This document shows, one piece after another, positions 14,801 to 22,893 of a stretch of 39,879 bases of DNA. The DNA is taken from positions 1 through 39,879 of the forward strand of contig DDIL01000188.1 in NCBI GenBank assembly GCA_002338515.1. The letters run 5' to 3'. The notes under the pieces are model-generated. The model had not been told where the DNA came from and made no database searches. It saw nothing but the letters and a program-made list of their open reading frames with translations. Origin of the DNA: Glaciecola sp. UBA1851. Its GTDB lineage: Bacteria > Pseudomonadota > Gammaproteobacteria > Enterobacterales > Alteromonadaceae. The position numbers and the translations under genes were made by a program. How positions within the stretch are numbered: position 1 is the first letter of the stretch; each line of letters starts with the position of its first letter.

Positions 14801-17389
14801 ATGGGTCAATCAATAGACAATCAGTCAACCAGCATACATCAAACCAAGGTATTGATTATTGGTAACGGTATGGTCGGTCATTATTTTGTAGAACAATTGT
14901 TATTGCAACAAGCAACTGTTTCAATTTGTGTACTCTCTGGTGAATCTCGTCCTGCCTATGATCGTGTTCATTTATCCGAATTTTTTTCCGGCAAGACTGA
15001 GCAAGACCTATTGTTAACTACCGAGCAAGAATACATCGACAAAGGTGTAGAATTTCATTCAAATTCAAAAGTTGACTTTATAAATAAACAAGACAAATGG
15101 GTTCGCACAACGTCAGGGAATGAATATCACTACGATATACTTGTGCTAGCAACTGGTTCTTATCCGTTTGTGCCGCCTATTCCGGGAAATGATCAACCAC
15201 ACTGTCTAGTGTATAGAACAATTGATGATCTACATGATATTGAGGCATCTGCAAAGTGTAGTGAAGTTGGTGTAGTAGTAGGCGGAGGCTTATTAGGTCT
15301 AGAAGCCGCTAATGCGCTTAAAGAAGCTGGCTTAGAAACACATGTGGTTGAATTTGCGCCACAGCTTATGGCTGTGCAGGTTGATGAAGCTGGTGGTGAG
15401 TTATTAAAACAGAAAATTCAAGCACTGGGTGTTAATGTTCACACACAAAAAGCCACCCAAGAGATAGTTAAAGGAGACACTTGCAGATATAAAATGGTAT
15501 TTGCAGATGGTACATATTTAGAAACAGATCTGATTCTTTTTTCTGCAGGTATTCGTCCTTCCGATTCGCTCGCAAGAGAGTTTGATATAAAGATTGGTGA
15601 CAGAGGAGGTATAACCATTAATGATTACTGCCAAACCTCAGAAGAAAGTGTTTATGCTATTGGTGAATGTGCTTTGTGGAACAATCGTATATTTGGCTTA
15701 GTGGCACCAGGTTATAGTATGGCAAGAACTGCTGCTTCACACATTCTCAGTGGTGTGTCAGAACAAACCCCCGCATTTTTAGGTGCCGATATGAGCACTA
15801 AGTTAAAACTTATGGGCGTAGAAGTAGGCTCTATAGGCGATGCCCACGGTAACACGGCTGGTGCACAAACATATAGTTTTGAAAATGAACCCAAAGGCAT
15901 TTACAAAAAAATAGTGGTAGACAGCACAGAAGAAAAATTATTAGGTGCGGTATTAATTGGTGATACTTCTCAATACGATACCTTGCTGCAATATATGTTA
16001 AACGGAATAACTCTGCCAGAAGCGCCTGAGTCACTAATTATGTCTTTTGATGGAGCAGAAGCGCCTTCAGTTGGCGCAGACTCACTGCCAGATACTGCTA
16101 GTATTTGCTCATGCCATAATGTGACAAAAGGTGACATTGTAACTGCTCTAGACAATGGAGAGAATTCACTAGCAGGCATAAAAACTTGCACTAAAGCGAG
16201 TACCGGCTGTGGCGGGTGCGCCGCTTTGCTTAAATCAGTGGTTGATAGTGAGTTAGAGAAACGCGGTGTAGAAGTTAATACTGATATTTGTGAGCATTTT
16301 GCTCATTCAAGACAAGACTTATTCAACATTGTTCAAGTAGAGCAAATAGCAACATTTGATGATTTATTAAGCTCTCATGGTAAAGGGTTAGGATGCGATA
16401 TCTGTAAGCCGGCAGCGGCTTCTATTTTTGCTTCATTGAACAATGAGTTTGTTTTGAAAAAGCCACACATTGGACTACAAGATACCAATGACACCTATTT
16501 AGGAAATATGCAAAAAGATGGCACATATTCAGTTGTTCCTCGCGTGGCGGGTGGCGAAATTACACCAGATAAACTGATTGTGCTTGGCCAAGTTGCCAAA
16601 AAATACGCTTTGTATACAAAGATTACTGGCGGGCAACGAATAGATTTATTTGGTGCTCAAGTGCAAGATTTACCTCAAATATGGTCAATTTTAGTTGAAG
16701 CAGGCTTTGAAACAGGCCATGCCTATGCTAAAGCGCTTAGAACCGTTAAATCGTGTGTAGGAAGCACATGGTGCCGTTATGGCGTTCAAGACTCAGTAGG
16801 TTTGGCAATTGACCTAGAAAATCGTTACAAAGGCTTGCGAGCTCCCCACAAGATTAAATTTGCAGTATCTGGATGTACAAGAGAATGTGCAGAAGCGCAG
16901 AGCAAAGACATTGGTGTCATTGCTACCGAAAATGGCTGGAACTTATATGTTTGCGGAAATGGCGGCATGAAACCACGACACGGGGATTTATTTGCTACCG
17001 ACTTAGACACCGACACCTTGGTTAAATATATAGATCGTATCTTATCGTTTTATGTCAAAACTGCTGACCGACTGCAAAGAACTGCAACTTGGATGGACAA
17101 CTTAGAAGGTGGATTGGCCTATTTACAAGATGTCATTATTAATGACTCCTTAGGATTAAATCAAACGCTTGAATCGCAAATGGAAAAAGTAGTGGATACC
17201 TATGAATGTGAATGGAAAAAAGCAATTAGCAATCCGGAATCACTTAAGCGCTTTAGACAATTTGTTAACAGTGACAAAACGGATAGCAACATTCAATTTG
17301 TAGAAGAGAGAGGTCAAATTAGGCCGGCTACGGAAGACGAGAAGTCACAATCTAACAATCAATCAATAGACATTATTGAGCTAGTTTAA
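14801..17389 (+). CDS. nirB: Assimilatory NAD(P)H nitrite reductase, large subunit
   Basis: Reduces nitrite to ammonium in the cytoplasm with NAD(P)H, FAD, Fe-S clusters and sirohaem. The 862-residue product shows, in order: FAD-binding GNGMVG at 21-26; the NAD-binding VVVGGGLLGLEAANAL near 165; a BFD-like [2Fe-2S] site with Cys 436, 438, 470 and 473; a nitrite/sulphite reductase ferredoxin-like half-domain; and the sirohaem/[4Fe-4S] ligands C-x5-C (652, 658) and C-x3-C (692, 696). The start is ATG 14801, preceded by AAAGGT. A longer in-frame start (GTG 14756) lies inside the leader terminator and is rejected. It is the first gene of nirB-nirD-cobA-trpD2-like. Expression is probably set by a sigma-54 promoter plus attenuation. 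Confidence 0.96.
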   Translation: MGQSIDNQSTSIHQTKVLIIGNGMVGHYFVEQLLLQQATVSICVLSGESRPAYDRVHLSEFFSGKTEQDLLLTTEQEYIDKGVEFHSNSKVDFINKQDKWVRTTSGNEYHYDILVLATGSYPFVPPIPGNDQPHCLVYRTIDDLHDIEASAKCSEVGVVVGGGLLGLEAANALKEAGLETHVVEFAPQLMAVQVDEAGGELLKQKIQALGVNVHTQKATQEIVKGDTCRYKMVFADGTYLETDLILFSAGIRPSDSLAREFDIKIGDRGGITINDYCQTSEESVYAIGECALWNNRIFGLVAPGYSMARTAASHILSGVSEQTPAFLGADMSTKLKLMGVEVGSIGDAHGNTAGAQTYSFENEPKGIYKKIVVDSTEEKLLGAVLIGDTSQYDTLLQYMLNGITLPEAPESLIMSFDGAEAPSVGADSLPDTASICSCHNVTKGDIVTALDNGENSLAGIKTCTKASTGCGGCAALLKSVVDSELEKRGVEVNTDICEHFAHSRQDLFNIVQVEQIATFDDLLSSHGKGLGCDICKPAAASIFASLNNEFVLKKPHIGLQDTNDTYLGNMQKDGTYSVVPRVAGGEITPDKLIVLGQVAKKYALYTKITGGQRIDLFGAQVQDLPQIWSILVEAGFETGHAYAKALRTVKSCVGSTWCRYGVQDSVGLAIDLENRYKGLRAPHKIKFAVSGCTRECAEAQSKDIGVIATENGWNLYVCGNGGMKPRHGDLFATDLDTDTLVKYIDRILSFYVKTADRLQRTATWMDNLEGGLAYLQDVIINDSLGLNQTLESQMEKVVDTYECEWKKAISNPESLKRFRQFVNSDKTDSNIQFVEERGQIRPATEDEKSQSNNQSIDIIELV

Positions 17390-17412
17390 TTTTGATATAA
17401 GGCGGAAATACC

Positions 17413-17859
17413 ATGCAAGATACTCAAACTCTCTCATCTAACACAACTTCTGAAATGAAAGTGATAGCAGGCGATTGGATAACGGTTTGTACCAAAAATG
17501 ACTTAGTTGAAAATTCAGGTGTATGTGCATTATTACCTGCTCATTTAGTGCGTGGCGATGCAAAAATAGAAGATAATTTAGAAGTACAAATCGCTATTTT
17601 TTATATCAAACAAATAAACAAAGTTTTTGCTATTAGCAATTATGACCCCATTGGCAAAGCTAATGTGATGTATAGAGGTATTGTTGGTTCAATTAGTGAT
17701 GAACCTATGGTTAGCTCGCCCTTATATAAGCAACATTTCTCGTTAGAAACTGGCATATGCTTTGAAAAGCCTGAGTACATGTTACGCACTTATCTGTGCC
17801 GTATCCAAGATAACTTGGTACAGGTAAAGGTAGGCTCTATAAATCATAGTAGCCAATAG
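17413..17859 (+). CDS. nirD: Nitrite reductase small subunit (NirD, Rieske-like fold)
   Basis: Partner of NirB, 148 residues. It has the NirD Rieske-like fold but, as usual for NirD, no Cys/His ligand pairs for a [2Fe-2S] cluster. Seen: GDWITVCTKNDLVENSGVCALL around residues 20-42, VQIAIFYIKQINKVFAISNYDP (positions about 58-79, here quoted in part), GIVGSISDEPMVSSPLYKQHF near 98-118, and the LETGICFE strand. A polar extension of about 18 residues precedes the domain. GGCGGAA is its ribosome-binding site. It lies 23 bp after nirB and 34 bp before cobA. Confidence 0.92.
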   Translation: MQDTQTLSSNTTSEMKVIAGDWITVCTKNDLVENSGVCALLPAHLVRGDAKIEDNLEVQIAIFYIKQINKVFAISNYDPIGKANVMYRGIVGSISDEPMVSSPLYKQHFSLETGICFEKPEYMLRTYLCRIQDNLVQVKVGSINHSSQ

Positions 17860-17893
17860 GCTTGCATAATCCTAATTTAATGAGGACATTCTA

Positions 17894-18730
17894 ATGATTA
17901 GATTAATCCATTCACTTGATTCAAAAAATAACAGAGATGCTGGATTTGTTTCTATTGTTGGTGCAGGTCCCGGCGATGCTGAACTTTTAACAATTAAAGC
18001 ATTTAAAGCGCTACAAGAAGCAGATATCGTTTTATTTGATTGGTTGGTCGACAAGTCAATTTTAGCATTACTAGGTGAAAAGACTGAAACTGAATTTGTA
18101 GGTAAACGCTGCGGTAAACACAGTATGCACCAAGATGTTATTTGTGACTTAATGGTTAAACATGCGTTATCAGGTAAGCGAGTAGTAAGGCTAAAAGGTG
18201 GCGACCCAGCAATATTTGCCCGTACGGTTGAAGAAACACAAGCCCTAGAAAAACACAATGTTGAATATTGCATTATCCCTGGTATTACCGCAGCATCAGG
18301 TGCCTCTGCAAGTTCTGGTATTCCGCTAACACATCGCGATTATTCACAATCTGTAATTTTTACTACAGCAAGTCTGAAAAATGTTGATTCTGAGCCTAAC
18401 TGGAAGGAATTAGTTCATAAAAGCGCTAAACAAACACTTGTATTTTATATGGGGTTAGGGAAATTAAACTTAATTGTTAATCGCCTAAAAGAGTATGGGT
18501 TAGAGGACAGTTTTCCAATAGCAGTGATAGATAATGCATGCACAATAAACCAATCTGTCATGACTGGTACCTTACATGATATTGTCAGAAAAAGTATTTG
18601 TAATCAGATACAAGGCCCAGCAATAATAATATGCGGCGAAGTTGTTCAGCATCGACAAAATGTAAGTGCAATTACCACACAGGCTTTGGGCAAATATGCA
18701 TTGAACACAACTGAAAGCGCACTGGCCTAG
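17894..18730 (+). CDS. cobA: Uroporphyrinogen-III C-methyltransferase (SUMT)
   Basis: Transfers two methyl groups from S-adenosylmethionine to uroporphyrinogen III, giving precorrin-2, the precursor of sirohaem, which NirB needs. It has 278 residues and only the methyltransferase domain, without the CysG dehydrogenase/ferrochelatase part. Motifs: VGAGPGDAELLTIKAFKALQ near residues 22-41, the P-loop-like RLKGGDPAIFAR near 99-110, and PGITAASGASASSGIPLTHRD near 131-151. GAGG ahead of the ATG serves as ribosome-binding site. Placement straight after nirBD is common for this gene. Conversion of precorrin-2 to sirohaem must come from another enzyme outside this window. Confidence 0.94.
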   Translation: MIRLIHSLDSKNNRDAGFVSIVGAGPGDAELLTIKAFKALQEADIVLFDWLVDKSILALLGEKTETEFVGKRCGKHSMHQDVICDLMVKHALSGKRVVRLKGGDPAIFARTVEETQALEKHNVEYCIIPGITAASGASASSGIPLTHRDYSQSVIFTTASLKNVDSEPNWKELVHKSAKQTLVFYMGLGKLNLIVNRLKEYGLEDSFPIAVIDNACTINQSVMTGTLHDIVRKSICNQIQGPAIIICGEVVQHRQNVSAITTQALGKYALNTTESALA

Positions 18731-18740
18731 GTGTATTAGT

Positions 18741-19859
18741 ATGTCTCATCATCCTGATTCTCGTTTTAAGACTTATATTCAAGCAATAGGAAGAGGCCAA
18801 AAAAGTGGCCGGTCATTAACACAAACTGAAGCATTTGATGCAATGTCCATGATTTTAAGAGGAAAAGTATCTAGTTTACAAATAGGGGCTTTTCTAATGT
18901 TATTGCGAGTTAGAGAAGAAACCTCAGAGGAAATAGCCGGTTTTACTCAGGCATGCAGAGATCATTTAACCTACCCCGATATGCTGTTTGAAAATGCTTG
19001 GGAAAATAGTATCGATATTGCTTGTTATGCCGGTAAACGTCGTCAATTACCTTGGTTTTTACTTGCTGTTGCTTTGTTGGTTGAGCAAGGTAAAAAAGTG
19101 TTTATGCATGGTAGCGATGAACCCGACACTAATCGTTTGTATATATCTAGGGTACTGGAAGAACTAGATTTAAGTACCAATATGCAAGAGGTATCTATGT
19201 CAAATGCAAAACAAACTATAGCAGTCAATGGTTTTTGCTACATGGATTTGCATAGTATACACCCTGAGTTAAATCAGCTAATTCAGTTAAGATCTGAATT
19301 AGGCTTGCGTTCTTGCGCGAATACGCTTGCAAGGTTAATCAATCCTTCTCGAGCAAAGTTTTCTATTCAGGGTGTGCATCATTTACATGTAGATCAAAAG
19401 CATATGTCAGTTGCAAAGCGTTTAAATGACAATAATGTCCTATGCTTTAGAGGTGAGGGTGGAGAACCTGAAATTAATCCAGCCAAAGATACGGAATTGA
19501 TGGTTTACAGGAATAATCAAGATCAACATACTTCGTCAATATTAAAGGCAAAGCAGAGTTGGCAAATAAAGCCAAAGAGGCTGGATTGCGATGAACTTTT
19601 AACTTTGTGGCAAACAAAGGAAGAGGCTGATGTTTGTCGTATAAATACTAATGAAACATATGATAATAAGAACTATTCGAACCAATCTTCTTATGGTTTG
19701 CTGGCGGTTATCACTACCTTAGCTAGCTATTATCAATTGATATACAAAATCGAACATGCAGAAGCACTTGAGAAAGCCAGATCAACTTGGTTAAACAGAA
19801 ACCCCAATAAATTGTTTAATCAACTTATACATAATAAAAGACTACAAGCTGTGAAATAG
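18741..19859 (+). CDS. TrpD2/YbiB-like glycosyltransferase-family protein
   Basis: A 372-residue relative of anthranilate phosphoribosyltransferase. It resembles E. coli YbiB (TrpD2), a homodimer reported to bind nucleic acid and to lack TrpD activity. Seen: the N-terminal helical bundle with IQAIGRGQKSGRSLTQTEAF and GAFLMLLRVREETSEEIAGF, then YAGKRRQLPWFLLAVALLVE and VFMHGSDEPDTNR, in which the TrpD-type PRPP loop is not recognisable, and LRSCANTLARLINPS. The C-terminal part is about 50 residues longer than in YbiB and ends with a basic tail. It starts 10 bp after cobA and is the last gene of the nir operon. Its role in nitrite assimilation is unknown. True tryptophan biosynthesis is unlikely, since no trp gene is nearby. 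Confidence 0.78.
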   Translation: MSHHPDSRFKTYIQAIGRGQKSGRSLTQTEAFDAMSMILRGKVSSLQIGAFLMLLRVREETSEEIAGFTQACRDHLTYPDMLFENAWENSIDIACYAGKRRQLPWFLLAVALLVEQGKKVFMHGSDEPDTNRLYISRVLEELDLSTNMQEVSMSNAKQTIAVNGFCYMDLHSIHPELNQLIQLRSELGLRSCANTLARLINPSRAKFSIQGVHHLHVDQKHMSVAKRLNDNNVLCFRGEGGEPEINPAKDTELMVYRNNQDQHTSSILKAKQSWQIKPKRLDCDELLTLWQTKEEADVCRINTNETYDNKNYSNQSSYGLLAVITTLASYYQLIYKIEHAEALEKARSTWLNRNPNKLFNQLIHNKRLQAVK

Positions 19860-20066
19860 TTTTTCTTTAATCGCTACTTATACACACATCGTTACTACAC
19901 ATTTTTAGCATTCACAAGGCAATGACGCCATGTAACATAATTGTTTCAAACAGTTGTGACGTTATTTTTGTGTCTTATTTTGACTGTTTTTCAACAGGCC
20001 GATAACCAAGGTTTAATGGTATCGGAAATTTTATTATTTTTATCAATACTTAATTAGGGCAATATA

Positions 20067-21278
20067 ATGCAAAATTTATCATCTCAACTAAGTGCGGTTA
20101 GCTTGGCGTGTTTAGCAGCAGCTTCCGTAAACAACTTCGCAAATGCTAATACTCTGCATGATGCATTGGCACAAGGAAAAGCGAGTGCTGATTTTAATCT
20201 TAGATACGAAAATGTGTCGCAAGACAATGTGCTTCAAGATGCAGATGCCTTAACGTTAAGAACTAGGATTGCATATACTTCTGGTGCTTATGAAGGATGG
20301 TCGTTCAAGGTAGAAATGGAAGACAGTAGAATTGTATTGGGGCAAGGTGATTATTCCGTGCCGCCTGCTGGGTATAATTCGGGTATATATTCCGTTATTG
20401 CTGACCCTGAAGTAACAGAGCTAGATCAAGGTTATATTCAATACAAAAAAGATGGGTTTACTTTTAAGGGGGGGCGCCAAGTCATTGCCTTAGATGACCA
20501 TCGATTTGTGGGACATGTTGGGTGGCGACAAGATAGACAAACATTTGATGCGTTGGCTTTTGCCTATGATGTTAATGATAAGCTTTCTACAAAATATTAT
20601 TATGTTACTCAGCGAAATCGTATTTTTGGTGAACAAGCTGATTTAGATTCTAAAGATCACCTTCTGAATATTAGCTATCAAACTGATATAGGCAAAATAG
20701 TAGCCTACGCGTATTTATTAGAAGTTGATAATACAATCAACAATAGCTTAAACACTTACGGTGCGCACATTAAAGGCAAACAAGAGTTGTCTGATATTAT
20801 GTTTAATTATCATGTTGAAGTGGCTACTCAAACGGCAGAAAGTGGAACGAATGACTTTGATGCAACCTATTATAATGTAAATGTAGGAGCAGACTTAGGC
20901 AAAATTACATTAGGGTTAGGATATGAGGTATTAGGCTCAGATGACGGAAACTACGGATTTAGTACTCCTTTAGCAACACTGCATAAGTTTAATGGTTGGG
21001 CTGATTTGTTTCTTGCCACTCCTGCTCAAGGTTTAGCTGACATGAAAGTGAGTGCTAAAGGAAAGTTTCTAGGTGGTAATGTTATTGTTGCATATCATAA
21101 CTATGAAGCTGATAAAGCTAGTTCAACCGTGGATGACTTAGGCTCTGAAATTAATGCACAATATACTACTCAGGTTATGGGTAAATATATTCTAGGCCTA
21201 AAATATGCTGCCTACTCTGGTGATGGTGGCCGTCCTGATACAGATAAAGCGTGGATTTGGATAGCGACTAAGTTTTAA
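20067..21278 (+). CDS. Outer-membrane beta-barrel, alginate-export-like porin
   Basis: A 403-residue protein with a signal peptide (cleavage likely after NNFANA, residues 22-27) and a barrel-like pattern of alternating hydrophobic and polar residues rich in Tyr, Gly and Asp. It ends in Phe (WIWIATKF), the usual signal for BAM assembly. ADFNLRYENVSQDN, LTLRTRIAYTSG, DQGYIQYKKDGFTFKGGRQ and VGWRQDRQTFDAL resemble the alginate_exp (PF13372) family. Despite the name, many members are not tied to alginate. Here it lies between the nir operon and nasR, so a role in letting nitrate, nitrite or another small solute through is possible. It is preceded by a 207-bp gap, so it may have its own promoter; AGGGC is its ribosome-binding site. 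Confidence 0.75.
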   Translation: MQNLSSQLSAVSLACLAAASVNNFANANTLHDALAQGKASADFNLRYENVSQDNVLQDADALTLRTRIAYTSGAYEGWSFKVEMEDSRIVLGQGDYSVPPAGYNSGIYSVIADPEVTELDQGYIQYKKDGFTFKGGRQVIALDDHRFVGHVGWRQDRQTFDALAFAYDVNDKLSTKYYYVTQRNRIFGEQADLDSKDHLLNISYQTDIGKIVAYAYLLEVDNTINNSLNTYGAHIKGKQELSDIMFNYHVEVATQTAESGTNDFDATYYNVNVGADLGKITLGLGYEVLGSDDGNYGFSTPLATLHKFNGWADLFLATPAQGLADMKVSAKGKFLGGNVIVAYHNYEADKASSTVDDLGSEINAQYTTQVMGKYILGLKYAAYSGDGGRPDTDKAWIWIATKF

Positions 21279-21337
21279 ACTTACCTTATTAGCCTCTGGT
21301 TTTCAGGTGTTAATTCAATCGACACCTAATTGAACAT

Positions 21338-21379
21338 CCAAATTAGTGCAAGATAAATGCGTGTTTTGCACTAATTTGG
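21338..21379. repeat. 14-bp perfect stem-loop between porin and nasR
   Basis: CCAAATTAGTGCAA (21338-21351) is repeated inverted at 21366-21379, with a 14-base loop. A smaller AGGTGT/ACACCT hairpin sits just before it at 21305-21327. No T run follows, so a standard terminator is unlikely. A transcript-end, mRNA-stability or operator role is possible. Nothing else was recognised in this 289-bp gap. Confidence 0.6.
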
Positions 21380-21567
21380 TGAATTTGGCTTGTTCTGACT
21401 CTATTTTACTTTAATTCATGTTTATAGAATTGCTAATAATTTCTTATATCGCCATTGCTTATCAATGTTTTGATAACTCAGACTAATGATATAGGTACTC
21501 ATGGAATAGTAATTGCTCTATAAAACCAACAACTTATTTAAATGTTAACTTCATTGTAAGTCTTCTA

Positions 21568-22893
21568 ATGAGTAAAAAATTGAAAAATGTAAATTTCAAT
21601 ACAAAGCGATTTTTTATCGCGGCGAAATTAGCCCAACTAGAAACACTTGAAAAACTCGAATCAAACTGTGAGTTAGTTACTAGTGTCTGTGATTTTATAC
21701 ATCAACTGCAACGCGAAAGAGGCGTAAGTAATGTTTATATAGCGTCTAAGGGCAAACACTTTAGTCAACGCAGAATAAAGCAAATTGAACAAACACTCAA
21801 AATCCAAAATGAATTACAAAAAACACTAGAAAGAAATTACGGTAATTCATCTCACAATAGAGATGGTTACCGGCTTTTGACTGTGATTGGCCTTGCTTTA
21901 AAAGGAATTGAAGAACTTGATGGTTTAAGAGACAAAATCCAGAATCAACAAATAAAGACATTTGATCTAACGCAGGCATTTTGCAGGTTAATAAATCGAT
22001 TACTCGATATTATTTTTGAAGCAGCAGATATAGCTAGTGACCCAGATATAACCAAAATATTAGTCGCATTATTTAACTTTATTCAAGGCAAAGAGTATGC
22101 AGGTCAAGAGCGTGCATGGGGAGCAATTGGTTTTGCTAAAACACACTTTAACAAGAAAATTTGTTATCGATTAGCGCACTTACAAAAAGCGCAAAATGGC
22201 AGCTTTGAAGTATTTGCTAATTATGTCGACAATTCAACTTCAATAAAATGGAATGCCTTTCAAGGAAACAAATGCAATAAAGAGTTAGAACAATTGCGTA
22301 ATATGATTAAAGGCTTAGCTGACGGCTCATTGATAGATAGCGAGATAAGCGAGGTTTGGTACGACATAGCAACTAATCGAATTGATAACATGCATAGTAT
22401 TGAAGTGGAACTTACTCTTATATTAAAGACGGCTGCAAGAGAAAAAGTAGAGCAAGCAAGCAAGGAGTTAAAACAGGGTGAGCAAGTGCTAGATGATGCG
22501 CTTAGTGAAGATGCGAATAGCTCTTCGTTTACGTTATTATTTGACACTAATACAACAGGTTTGTTAGCGGATGTTGAGTTAGAGCAACCAGAAGGTCTGG
22601 AGCAAATGACTACGAATACTGATACATCAACAAACAGCCTAGTAGTAGATCATAAGTCGTTTTACGATTTATTGAAAAGCCAATCGACTCACATCGACAA
22701 AATGAAAGTAGAACTTGAACAAGCCAAACAAGCATTACTTGATCAAAAGATAGTGAGTCGTGCCAAGTTAATGATTATGCAAGAAATGCAAATAAACGAG
22801 AATCAGGCGTATCAAAAGTTACAGAAAGCAGCGATGAATAAAAATACAACTATACTTAAAATTGCAAATAGTATTATTTCAACGGTGAGTTAA
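21568..22893 (+). CDS. nasR: Nitrate/nitrite-sensing antiterminator NasR (NIT + ANTAR)
   Basis: NasR binds nitrate or nitrite through its NIT domain and then the ANTAR domain binds leader RNA, letting RNA polymerase pass an intrinsic terminator. In this 441-residue protein the NIT domain spans about residues 40-285, with FIHQLQRERGVSNVYIASKG, the helical core and GKEYAGQERAWGAIGF, typical of NIT. A low-complexity linker (about 290-355) follows, then the ANTAR domain at about 375-440: KQALLDQKIVSRAKLMIMQE, ENQAYQKLQKAAMNK, and TTILKIANSII. The nirB leader terminator about 6.8 kb upstream is an obvious target. The start is the first ATG; the ribosome-binding site is weak. Its 3' end overlaps that of tgpA on the other strand by 15 bp. 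Confidence 0.9.
   Translation: MSKKLKNVNFNTKRFFIAAKLAQLETLEKLESNCELVTSVCDFIHQLQRERGVSNVYIASKGKHFSQRRIKQIEQTLKIQNELQKTLERNYGNSSHNRDGYRLLTVIGLALKGIEELDGLRDKIQNQQIKTFDLTQAFCRLINRLLDIIFEAADIASDPDITKILVALFNFIQGKEYAGQERAWGAIGFAKTHFNKKICYRLAHLQKAQNGSFEVFANYVDNSTSIKWNAFQGNKCNKELEQLRNMIKGLADGSLIDSEISEVWYDIATNRIDNMHSIEVELTLILKTAAREKVEQASKELKQGEQVLDDALSEDANSSSFTLLFDTNTTGLLADVELEQPEGLEQMTTNTDTSTNSLVVDHKSFYDLLKSQSTHIDKMKVELEQAKQALLDQKIVSRAKLMIMQEMQINENQAYQKLQKAAMNKNTTILKIANSIISTVS

Noticed and set aside
19999..20040. CCGATA(A)CC/GGTATCGG hairpin followed by AT-rich DNA before the porin
   Set aside because: The stem has a bulge and the T content is interrupted; too weak to call a terminator or attenuator.
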